Assembly (NCBI GenBank): GCA_937975705.1
Contig: CALJTX010000062.1
Location: 1 to 7,637 of the forward strand
Direction: 5' to 3'
DNA from: an uncultured Flavobacteriia bacterium
Lineage (GTDB): Bacteria; Bacteroidota; Bacteroidia; Flavobacteriales_D; Crocinitomicaceae
Length of the DNA: 7,637 nt
Each line of letters starts with the position of its first letter. Positions within the stretch are counted from its first letter, which is position 1. Position numbers and translations under genes: made by a program. Below are positions 1-6,429 of this stretch, in pieces. The notes beneath the pieces are model-generated. The model searched no databases. It saw only the letters and a program-made list of their open reading frames with translations, and was not told the DNA's origin.

Positions 1-25
1 GTTCAGACGTGTGCTCTTCCGATCT
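1..25. other. Illumina TruSeq adapter remnant (not genomic)
   Basis: All 25 bases match the 3' end of the standard Illumina TruSeq read-2 adapter, which finishes in GCTCTTCCGATCT. Genomic sequence starts at base 26, exactly where an insert would begin after that final GATCT. The adapter also creates a false GTG start at base 9 and adds about six foreign residues (MCSSDL) in front of the Lon fragment. An exact match of this length is very unlikely by chance. Confidence 0.97.
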
Positions 26-1343
26 GCCTATTTTGTGTTTTTATGGCCCTCCAGGCGTCGGTAAAACTTCATTGGGCAAGTCTATTGCCGAAGCACTTGG
101 GCGCAAATACGTCAGGATGTCGCTCGGTGGGCTTCACGACGAAGCAGAAATCCGTGGGCACCGCAAAACCTACATTGGCGCCATGCCGGGTCGCATCATG
201 CAAAACCTCAAGAAAACCGAAACGGCCAATCCTGTTTTTGTTCTAGACGAAATTGATAAACTTGGCCGCAGCAACCACGGCGACCCCTCTTCTGCCCTAC
301 TAGAAGTACTGGACCCTGAGCAAAACGGTAATTTCTACGACAACTACGTCGAAACCGAATTCGACTTATCTAAAGTACTGTTCATCGCTACTGCCAACAA
401 CCTCCAAAGCATCCAAGGGCCCTTGCTAGACCGCATGGAAATCATTGAAGTCAATGGGTATACGCTAGAAGAAAAAATAGAAATTGCCAAGCGCCACTTA
501 TTGCCAAAGCAAATTGCAGCGCATGGCATTCAAAAAGACGACATCGCCCTAGACAAAAAACTATGGCAACAAATTATCGAGTCTTATACCTTTGAATCAG
601 GTGTGCGTGGCTTGGATAAAATTGTGGCCAAACTCGTGCGCAACCGCGCCCGTCAAATAGCTATGGATGAAGTCTTTGAGCCCAAACTTTCAAGTGCTGA
701 CCTCTTTACCTTTTTAGGAGCGGGCCGCATGCGCACCAAATACGACAACAACGATGTTGCTGGTGTGGTTACGGGCCTAGCCTGGACAGCCGCCGGTGGC
801 GATATTCTTTTTATTGAAAGCTTGATTTCGGAGGGCAACGGCAAATTATCACTCACTGGTAATTTGGGCGACGTCATGAAAGAATCTGCCGTAATTGCCC
901 TAGAATACCTCAAAAGCCACCACGAATTACTCGGGCTTGATGCCAAATTATTTGGCGCCTACAACGTGCACATCCACGTGCCTGAAGGCGCCACACCCAA
1001 AGATGGCCCAAGCGCTGGCGTCACCATGCTCACAGCACTCGCTTCGTTGTTTACGCAGCGTAAAGTCAAGAAAAACCTTGCCATGACCGGCGAAATCACC
1101 TTGCGTGGCGATGTCTTACCAGTTGGCGGCATCAAAGAAAAAATCTTAGCGGCCAAACGAGCGGGCATCAAAGAAATTATTTTGTGTGCCAAAAACAAGC
1201 AAGATGTCGATGAAATAGCAGCGGACTACCTCAAAGGCCTCTCGATACATTACGTCGACAAAATGGCTGAAGTTCTGCAATTGGCTTTGCTTCAAGAAAA
1301 AGTAAGTGCACCTAAAAAACTGGTGGTACCTGAGAAAAAGTAA
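26..1343 (+). CDS. lon: ATP-dependent protease Lon, C-terminal part (5' end missing)
   Basis: Lon is a cytoplasmic homo-hexameric AAA+ serine protease that unfolds and degrades misfolded and regulatory proteins. The first complete genomic codon is the proline at 27-29. Visible in order: Walker A GPPGVGKT (45-68), Walker B VFVLDE (234-251), a sensor-1 stretch ATANN (about 387-401), an arginine-finger-like LLDRMEII (Arg at 432-434), a sensor-2 GVRG (Arg at 606-608), then the protease domain with catalytic Ser in KDGPSAG (1011-1013) and catalytic Lys as the second lysine of GGIKEK (1140-1142). The Ser-Lys spacing of 43 residues equals that of E. coli Lon (S679/K722), and the spacing of 61 from Walker A Lys to Walker B Asp also agrees. 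Lon is usually about 800 residues, so the N-terminal substrate-binding domain and the start of the AAA+ module are lost at the contig edge, not by mutation. The catalytic residues seen are intact. The stop overlaps the next gene by one base. Confidence 0.97.
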
Positions 1344-1744
1344 TGTCTGTACGGTATCAGCATGTCGTGGTATATGACGGCGTTTGCATCCTCTGCAATC
1401 GCCTGATTCAACACTTACTTGAAAAAGACCAGCAACAACTCCTGGCTTTCAGCACTTTTCAGGGTTTACCCGATGTGCTTTCCAAAAATGGTCTTCAATT
1501 CCCGTTTGAGGAGAGTATTTCATACTACCGCCAAGGCAAATGGTGGCAGCAAAGTAGTGCCGTTTTGCTCATTTATAAAGACATTCAAGGTCCCTATCAT
1601 TGGTCGCAAATTGCTTGGCTGATTCCGCGCTTCCTGCGCGATTATTGCTACCGCATCGTTGCCAAAAACAGGTACAGTTGGTTTGGAAAACATGCACAGT
1701 GCGCGCTACCCGATCCTTTACAAAAAGACCGCTTTATTGGCTAA
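1343..1744 (+). CDS. DCC-family (DUF393) putative thiol-disulfide oxidoreductase
   Basis: This 133-residue protein belongs to the DCC family, named after its Asp-Cys-Cys motif. Here the motif is VVYDGVCILCN near the N-terminus, with Asp12, Cys15 and Cys18 forming a CxxC pair as in thioredoxin-like proteins. The family's C-terminal signature is also present: an aromatic- and arginine-rich stretch (YRIVAKNRYSWFGKHAQC, then DRFIG at the end). Length is normal and there is no signal peptide, so it should be cytoplasmic. The family is called a thiol-disulfide oxidoreductase from motif and predicted fold; a defined substrate is not established. Its ATG shares one base with the lon stop (TAATG), and no Shine-Dalgarno sequence is evident, so translation is probably coupled to lon. 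A role in the redox or folding stress that Lon also handles is only a guess from position. Confidence 0.9.
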   Translation: MSVRYQHVVVYDGVCILCNRLIQHLLEKDQQQLLAFSTFQGLPDVLSKNGLQFPFEESISYYRQGKWWQQSSAVLLIYKDIQGPYHWSQIAWLIPRFLRDYCYRIVAKNRYSWFGKHAQCALPDPLQKDRFIG

Positions 1745-1777
1745 AATAGTGTAAATTGGAGGCTTAAATCACTTTTT

Positions 1778-4700
1778 ATGTCTCAAAAACTAGCTGCTGT
1801 CGCATTCTTGTTTACCTTATTTTTGACAAATGCTTTGGCGCAGCAAATGCCCAAGCCCTCTAGCATTGAAATCTCTGAATTGCCGCAATGGGCACAACTC
1901 ATGTATGCAGCGCAACCCAATATTTTTGAAGTCCAAAATGCCTATCAAGATTATTACCGCACACATCCGTTTGTAAAAAGTTACCACACGCAATACTACA
2001 AGCGTTGGATCAGAACAAATCAATATATGATCAATGACGCAGGTTTTTTTCAAGAACCCAACGTTCAGCTTGACCTTCATTTCTATCTCAAAAAACAAAC
2101 GGCCCAAACCAAAACCTCTAACTGGACTATCGTTGGCCCCATTACCAATTACCAAGAAGGACTTGCCCAAGGATCAGGGCAAACAAACGTGTATAGCTTT
2201 GATCAGTGTGCTGCGCAACCCAATACCTGTTATTGTGGTACCGAACCCGGAGAAGTCTACAAAAGCACAGACGGCGGGCTCAATTGGCAACTGGTTTCCA
2301 AGACCCTTGATTTTGGTTCAGGCGTCACTGCTGTAGAAGTGCATCCAGGTAACGCCAACTTTATTTTGGCTGGTGGCAACAACGGTATTTTTCTTAGTAC
2401 AGACGGTGCCCAAAACTGGATCAACACCTTGCCTAGTTCAGGTCTAAATGTCAATGAAATTTATATTTTACCCAATGACCCAAATGTTGTTTTAGCCGCC
2501 ACTGACAAAGGTTTGTACCGCAGTATCGATGCTGCACAAACCTGGATGCAACTGTACACTCAAAAAACCTATGATATCAAGCAAAAGCCTGGAACCACAC
2601 AAACCCTCTATTTACTTAAAAACAACCCGGTCCTGATCCGCTGTGAATTTTTTGTTTCTACCGATGCTGGCCTGACCTGGACACTTCAAGATACGGGTTG
2701 GTATAGTTCCACAGATCCAGCGCGTGTAGACGGCGGCGGCCGCTTGGCCGTAAGCGCTGCAGACCCCGAGCGCGTATATGCTTATTTAATTGGCGATTCA
2801 AAACCCAATGATATCGGTTACATTGGTTTGTATAGAAGTAACAATGCCGGACAAACTTGGACTTTACCGAATGGCCCAGTAGGTGGGCCTTATACAGCCA
2901 CGCACCTCAATCTTGCACAAGGCACACCAACTTGGAACTACCATCAAGGTTTTTACAACTGTGCGCTTTTGGCCAACCCAAACAACGCCGACGAACTGCT
3001 GATTGGCGGGCTTAACCTCTACCGCAGCACCGATGGCGCGGCTACTTTTGCCTCTGTTTCTGGATATGTCGGCGGGCCGCTTGGCTTGCACGTAGACAAC
3101 CAAGATTTCAGGGTGGTGGGCAACCACACCTGGATCACAACCGATGGCGGCATATACCACAGTACAGACTTCGTGACTACCCAGCCAGCTTTTTATATGT
3201 CTGGTGTGCACGGCTCCGACTATTGGGGTTTTGACAACGGCTGGAACGAAGATGTTTTGGTGGGCGGTTTGTATCACAACGGCAACTTAGCACATCATGA
3301 AAACTATGGTGCGGGCAACTTTTTGGAATTAGGAGGTGGAGAAGCACCAACGGGATATGTCAATCCGGGCGATAGCAAGCTCACCTATTATTCCGATATC
3401 GATGGCAAGCGGATTCCGGCTACACTAGACGGCGCCATTCAAAACGCATCTTTTGGCCTCGACCCAAATGAAAGTTATTGGGCAGCTGAATCTACGGAAC
3501 TTGTGTTTCATCCCAATTGCTACGCTATAGCCTATACAGGAAAAGAAAACCAATTGTACCGCACCAATGACAAAGGCGCTTCTTTTGAACTCCTTCAGAC
3601 ATTTGGTTCCAACCCCAATGAGCGTATCAACTACATTGAAATTGCCTCCGACAATCCGCAAATCATCTACCTCAATCAGAAAGCAGCTACCGGCAACACA
3701 GGCAAACTCTGGAAAACAAGCGATGGCGGGCTTACCTGGACGCAAATGAGCATTCCGGCAGGCAATTCAAGCCGTATGTTATTGGCGCTCAATCCAAAGA
3801 ATGCACAAGAGCTTTGGTTGGCGTATCCGAGCGGCTCAAACGGGTTCAAGGTGTACAAGACAAGCAACGGTGGTGCCAATTGGCAGAATCTCACGAGTAG
3901 TTTACTCAACAATGAATCTGTACAAGCTTTGGTGCACATTGCCGGTACCGATGGAGGTATCTATGTGGCTACCAATAAAGCCGTTTATTACCGCAACAAC
4001 ACCACCGATTTCACTTTAGAAAACAACGGCTTGCCCCTCTTCACCAACGGCAATATCCTCAAGCCCTTCTACCGCGACCAAAAAATTCGCTTAGCGACCT
4101 ATGGAAAAGGCATTTACCAAAGCAATTTAGCAGAAAACCCAAGTGAGGTGATTGCGCGCATCACCGTAGACAAACTGAGTCAGACGGCCGTATGCTTGAT
4201 TGATTCCTTTTATTTTGACGACTATTCCTTTTTGAGTCATCAGGGTGCCACTTGGCAGTGGAGCTTCCCGACTGGTAGCCCAAGCACTTCTACCTTGCGC
4301 AACCCAGCTGTATATTTTCAGAACCCAGGGCAGCACCTCGCTATTTTACACATTACGGACGGCAATGGCCTTACCGATACCGATTCTTTGTATGTCGAGG
4401 TTTCTTTATTTGATTTTCAGCCGGGAATTCAAGAAGATTTTCAGCAAGCCTTTTTGCCCCTTGGCTGGAGTGTCAAAGACCACAATGGCAATGGCACCTG
4501 GACACTCTCCACAAGCGCAGGCGGTTTTGGCAATTCGAGCCAAGCTACCGTTTTCAATAATTACGACATCGATTCACAGGGCAGTTTTGACGACCTCATT
4601 ATGCCAATAGAAACAAGTTACTTGAGTGCGCAACCCTTTCTATACTTTGATGTGGCTTATGCGCGTTGGGGCGGCGGCTATTCTGATTCTTTGCAAGTGG

Positions 4701-5185
4701 TGGTTTCGACAGATTGTTTTGAAACCTCCCAACTAGTATATTTCAAAGGAGGAGAAATTTTAGCAACGTCGCCAGATAACCAAAGTTTATTTATACCAAC
4801 CAATGACCAATGGCGCAAAGACTCGATTGATTTGAGCGCTTATGCCAATGTGGGGAATCTACAAATTGCTTTTCGCAATATTGGCGACTGGGGCAACTGC
4901 ATTTACCTAGACAACATCAATATTGGCTCTATGGCCAGCCTCACAGAAACAAAACCAAGCAAAAGAGCAATATACCCGAATCCTGCCTGCCCTGGTAGCA
5001 CCATTCATTTGAGTGGCCCAGAAGCAACTTTTGTCCGTTTATTGGACATGAAAGGCAAGGAAGTATTCCGCGCGCAAACAGATTCAGCCATTCACTTGCC
5101 TCAAGATTTGAAGTCAGGGACGTATTTGCTGCAAGTGCATGGCGACAAACTGATCAGTAACCATGCTTTAATTGTCATTGAATAA
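1778..5185 (+). CDS. Secreted Asp-box/PKD/adhesin-like protein with type IX sorting domain
   Basis: This 1135-residue protein is predicted to be exported by Sec and then by the type IX system to the cell surface or medium. Residues 1-22 form a signal peptide (hydrophobic core, then NALAQQ). Residues about 24-115 resemble the N-terminal segment seen before propellers in similar Bacteroidota proteins. Ten Asp-box (BNR) motifs of the type YKSTDGGLNW begin at residues 161, 205, 247, 292, 352, 415, 452, 594, 645 and 693, indicating sortilin/sialidase-like beta-propeller blades. A PKD-like domain follows (about 800-875, with WQWSFPTG), then a choice-of-anchor/cleaved-adhesin-like jelly roll (about 886-1048, EDF to YLDNINI). 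The type A sorting domain occupies about 1060-1135 (IYPNP, LLDMKGKEV, LKSGTYLLQV). No protease or glycosidase active site was recognised; Asp boxes are structural and do not prove sialidase activity. Binding, adhesion or matrix roles are inferred. A GGAGG lies 15 bases before the ATG, too far to be a normal ribosome site. The gene ends in tandem stops (TAATAA). Confidence 0.93.
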   Translation: MSQKLAAVAFLFTLFLTNALAQQMPKPSSIEISELPQWAQLMYAAQPNIFEVQNAYQDYYRTHPFVKSYHTQYYKRWIRTNQYMINDAGFFQEPNVQLDLHFYLKKQTAQTKTSNWTIVGPITNYQEGLAQGSGQTNVYSFDQCAAQPNTCYCGTEPGEVYKSTDGGLNWQLVSKTLDFGSGVTAVEVHPGNANFILAGGNNGIFLSTDGAQNWINTLPSSGLNVNEIYILPNDPNVVLAATDKGLYRSIDAAQTWMQLYTQKTYDIKQKPGTTQTLYLLKNNPVLIRCEFFVSTDAGLTWTLQDTGWYSSTDPARVDGGGRLAVSAADPERVYAYLIGDSKPNDIGYIGLYRSNNAGQTWTLPNGPVGGPYTATHLNLAQGTPTWNYHQGFYNCALLANPNNADELLIGGLNLYRSTDGAATFASVSGYVGGPLGLHVDNQDFRVVGNHTWITTDGGIYHSTDFVTTQPAFYMSGVHGSDYWGFDNGWNEDVLVGGLYHNGNLAHHENYGAGNFLELGGGEAPTGYVNPGDSKLTYYSDIDGKRIPATLDGAIQNASFGLDPNESYWAAESTELVFHPNCYAIAYTGKENQLYRTNDKGASFELLQTFGSNPNERINYIEIASDNPQIIYLNQKAATGNTGKLWKTSDGGLTWTQMSIPAGNSSRMLLALNPKNAQELWLAYPSGSNGFKVYKTSNGGANWQNLTSSLLNNESVQALVHIAGTDGGIYVATNKAVYYRNNTTDFTLENNGLPLFTNGNILKPFYRDQKIRLATYGKGIYQSNLAENPSEVIARITVDKLSQTAVCLIDSFYFDDYSFLSHQGATWQWSFPTGSPSTSTLRNPAVYFQNPGQHLAILHITDGNGLTDTDSLYVEVSLFDFQPGIQEDFQQAFLPLGWSVKDHNGNGTWTLSTSAGGFGNSSQATVFNNYDIDSQGSFDDLIMPIETSYLSAQPFLYFDVAYARWGGGYSDSLQVVVSTDCFETSQLVYFKGGEILATSPDNQSLFIPTNDQWRKDSIDLSAYANVGNLQIAFRNIGDWGNCIYLDNINIGSMASLTETKPSKRAIYPNPACPGSTIHLSGPEATFVRLLDMKGKEVFRAQTDSAIHLPQDLKSGTYLLQVHGDKLISNHALIVIE
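2258..3883 (+). repeat. Ten Asp-box (BNR) motifs within the secreted protein
   Basis: Ten copies of the pattern aromatic-[KRVL]-[ST]-x-[DN]-x-[GA]-x-x-[WF] are encoded, starting at bases 2258, 2390, 2516, 2651, 2831, 3020, 3131, 3557, 3710 and 3854. The best copies are YKSTDGGLNW, FVSTDAGLTW and WKTSDGGLTW; the copy at 3131 (WITTDGGIYH) is the most degenerate. Spacing is about 37-63 residues within each cluster, as expected for one motif per blade. A gap of about 142 residues separates a first cluster of seven from a second of three. This is a protein-level repeat: the DNA between copies has diverged and shows no tandem duplication. Confidence 0.85.
4970..5182 (+). other. Type IX secretion type A C-terminal sorting domain
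   Basis: The last 71 residues begin with IYPNP and continue with LLDMKGKEV and LKSGTYLLQV, the three hallmarks of the type A sorting domain (Pfam/TIGR04183-like). In characterised members this domain directs the cargo through the type IX outer-membrane channel and is often removed by the sortase PorU as the cargo is attached to A-type LPS. The domain is complete and ends directly at the stop. No secretion-machinery gene (por, spr or gld) is present in this window. Confidence 0.92.
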
Positions 5186-5229
5186 TAAAGCAATGCGCAG
5201 AAAGATTTCGTGGATTTGGCATAATTTAT

Positions 5230-5237
5230 GATATTTG
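5230..5237 (+). promoter_or_regulatory. Possible promoter -7 element for the LolA-family gene
   Basis: GATATTTG differs by one base from the Bacteroidota -7 consensus TAnnTTTG. A start about four bases further on would give a leader of some 14 bases before the ATG at 5255, and would lie downstream of the alternative ATG at 5228, which supports the later start. No good TTG is found about 19 bases upstream (TTTCG is the nearest), so this is weak. Confidence 0.3.
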
Positions 5238-5254
5238 CACAGAAAATTATTTTT

Positions 5255-5893
5255 ATGCGCTTTTTACTCGTTTTCGCTTTAAGTCTGTTCAGCATCAATG
5301 CCATGGCGCAAGATGCAAAAGCACAGGGAATCCTCGATAAATTATCGACCAAAATGAAGGGCATGAAATCCTTCTACATCGAATTCAACGCGAGCGTCAA
5401 AAACTCCACAACTGGTACCAACGAAAACGAAATCGGAAAGGGTTGGGTCAAAGGCAATAAATTCTACGCTTCTTACGGAGACAACACCATGATCTGCAAT
5501 GGCGTCAAAACCTGGACTATCGTCAAAGACGAACGTTCAGTTTACGAATCTGATGCAAGTGCAGACGACGAAGAATCGATCAACCCGAAGCGCCTCATGA
5601 CCATCTGGGAAACCGGCTTCAAGAACAAATACGACCACGAAGACAAACTCAACGGCGAAGCGGTTCATGTCATCAACCTTTATCCTAAAGTGCCGTCAAA
5701 AGCTGAGTACCACACCATTGTGTTGTATATCTCCAAAACCGGTAACGAACTTTTGAAAGCGAGCATGAAAGCCAAAGATGGCACCACCATGACCTACATT
5801 GTTACTAAATTCACGGCCAACCCCGATATCGACGACGCCAAATTTGTCTTTGACAAAAAGAAATATCCAGGTTATCCGGTCATTAAAGATTAA
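5255..5893 (+). CDS. lolA: LolA-family outer-membrane lipoprotein carrier-like protein
   Basis: LolA is a periplasmic chaperone that accepts lipoproteins from the inner-membrane LolCDE transporter and carries them to the outer membrane. The start chosen is ATG 5255, which gives a compact signal peptide (MRFLLVFALSLFSINAMAQ, cleavage after AMAQ) and a 212-residue precursor. The ATG at 5228 would add nine residues (MIFAQKIIF) that blur the signal and lie across a likely promoter. The mature part starts with an amphipathic stretch (AQGILDKLSTKMKGMKSFYI), continues with the strand-rich half-barrel pattern (IGKGWVKGNKFYAS, then MICNGVKTWTIV), and ends with the usual LolA-like tail FVFDKKKYPGYPVIKD. 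Length is normal. Similarity is at family level, and some Bacteroidota have several LolA-like proteins, so the exact client is uncertain. It has its own strong terminator and probably its own promoter, which suggests a single-gene transcript. Confidence 0.82.
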   Translation: MRFLLVFALSLFSINAMAQDAKAQGILDKLSTKMKGMKSFYIEFNASVKNSTTGTNENEIGKGWVKGNKFYASYGDNTMICNGVKTWTIVKDERSVYESDASADDEESINPKRLMTIWETGFKNKYDHEDKLNGEAVHVINLYPKVPSKAEYHTIVLYISKTGNELLKASMKAKDGTTMTYIVTKFTANPDIDDAKFVFDKKKYPGYPVIKD

Positions 5894-5907
5894 GTCTTCA
5901 AGACTTA
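5891..5907 (+). repeat. Perfect inverted repeat over the LolA-family stop codon
   Basis: TAAGTCTT and AAGACTTA are perfect 8-base arms around a single central C, and the first arm contains the TAA stop (5891-5893). As RNA it would realistically fold as a 6-bp stem (UAAGUC/GACUUA) with a UUCAA loop. It lies four bases before the arm of the terminator at 5912. It could strengthen termination or protect the mRNA 3' end, or serve as a binding dyad. Which of these applies cannot be told from sequence. Confidence 0.55.
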
Positions 5908-5911
5908 TTAG

Positions 5912-5943
5912 AAAAGCTCAGCAAATATTGTTGGGCTTTTTTT
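5912..5943 (+). terminator. Intrinsic terminator of the LolA-family gene
   Basis: The arms AAAAGCTCAGCAA (5912-5924) and TTGTTGGGCTTTT (5928-5940) pair over all 13 positions, with two G-U wobbles and a three-base loop, and run into seven T residues (5937-5943). It begins 18 bases after the stop. Read from the other strand, the two wobbles become A-C mismatches, but a stem followed by TTTTC remains, so it may also end smpB transcripts less efficiently. Confidence 0.9.
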
Positions 5944-5950
5944 ATGGCTA

Positions 5951-6403
5951 TCAACGCTTGAGCAAGCGGTCCATTTCGCGCTTGTCGTCTTTATCCTTGA
6001 GATCTTGGCGCTTGTCATGGAGTTTTTTACCAGTTGCACAAGCGATTTCAAGCTTCACCCACCCTTTTTCTGATAAAAACAATTTGAGCGGAACAAGCGT
6101 ATGGCCTTTGATTTTCAAAAACTTTTCGATGCGGACAATTTCTTTACGCTGCAATAATAGTTTGCGATCGGCTCTGGGTTTGTGGTTGTAAAACGAGCCG
6201 TTTTCGTATTCAGTGATGTGCATATTGCGCAGCCAGACCTCTCCTTTGTCGAACAAACCATAAGCTTCTAAAATACTGGCCTTGCCGTTTCGGATGCTCT
6301 TGATTTCGGTGCCTGTTAGTACAATACCCGCCTCGAATACTTCATCGAGGTGAAATTCAAAACGCGCGCGTTTGTTACGGATATTGAGTTCCTTGTTGGC
6401 CAT
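5951..6403 (-). CDS. smpB: SsrA-binding protein SmpB
   Basis: SmpB binds tmRNA (SsrA) and brings it to ribosomes stalled on mRNAs without a stop codon, so that the stuck peptide is tagged for proteolysis and the ribosome is freed. The 150-residue protein has the usual length and the family's hallmarks in order: FEAGIVLTGTEIKSIRNGKAS near the N-terminus, LRNMHITEYE, the FYNHKPRADRKLLL basic stretch, LVPLKLFLSEKGWVKLEIA, and the near-invariant GKKLHDKR that enters the decoding centre, followed by a lysine/arginine-rich tail that ends in DRLLKR. The ATG at 6403 is the only sensible start and the N-terminus ANKELNIRNKRARFEF is typical. No Shine-Dalgarno site is visible. The gene is divergent from recR with 26 bp between start codons, and its 3' end faces the LolA-family terminator. 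No tmRNA gene lies in this window. Confidence 0.97.
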   Translation of the reverse strand: MANKELNIRNKRARFEFHLDEVFEAGIVLTGTEIKSIRNGKASILEAYGLFDKGEVWLRNMHITEYENGSFYNHKPRADRKLLLQRKEIVRIEKFLKIKGHTLVPLKLFLSEKGWVKLEIACATGKKLHDKRQDLKDKDDKREMDRLLKR

Positions 6404-6425
6404 GTGTGCAAAGTTACTAATTTTA
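6396..6425 (+). promoter_or_regulatory. Probable recR promoter, giving a near-leaderless mRNA
   Basis: TTG (6396-6398), 19 bases, then TAATTTTA (6418-6425) matches the Bacteroidota layout TTG / TAnnTTTG except for the last base. Transcription starting about four bases beyond the -7 element would begin at or next to the recR ATG at 6430. No Shine-Dalgarno sequence stands before that ATG. The site overlaps both the smpB start codon and the smpB -7 element on the other strand. Confidence 0.5.
6409..6416 (-). promoter_or_regulatory. Probable smpB promoter -7 element
   Basis: On the minus strand this reads TAACTTTG, a perfect match to the Bacteroidota consensus TAnnTTTG, and it ends five bases before the smpB ATG. 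Transcription would begin within a few bases of the start codon, giving an almost leaderless mRNA. A TTG on the same strand (complement of CAA at 6433-6435) is 16 bases upstream, slightly closer than usual. It lies inside the first codons of recR. Confidence 0.55.
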
Positions 6426-6429
6426 ACCC

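Noticed and set aside
9..26. GTG at base 9 as the start of a short Lon
   Set aside because: Bases 1-25 are adapter, so this start and the residues that follow it are not from the genome.
1752..1759. TAAATTGG as a promoter for the secreted protein
   Set aside because: It misses the TTTG core and has no TTG at the right distance upstream; the gene could equally be read through from lon.
2864..3277. Minus-strand open frame of 137 codons inside the secreted-protein gene
   Set aside because: It is a shadow of the plus-strand gene, with no family resemblance, signal or ribosome site.
2258..3883. DNA tandem repeats or a CRISPR-like array from recurring ACAGACGG/ACCGATGG words
   Set aside because: They are codons of the Asp-box protein motif at irregular spacing, with diverged DNA between them, inside one open reading frame.
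5228..5254. ATG at 5228 as the start of the LolA-family gene
   Set aside because: It adds nine residues before a complete signal peptide and overlaps a promoter-like element; ATG 5255 fits the family better.
5186..5254. Terminator or small RNA between the secreted-protein gene and the LolA-family gene
   Set aside because: No convincing hairpin with a T-tract and no small-RNA-like structure were seen in these 69 bases.
5944..6429. tmRNA (ssrA) gene beside smpB
   Set aside because: The region is filled by the smpB coding sequence and a 26-bp promoter spacer; no tRNA-like ends or tag sequence were seen.
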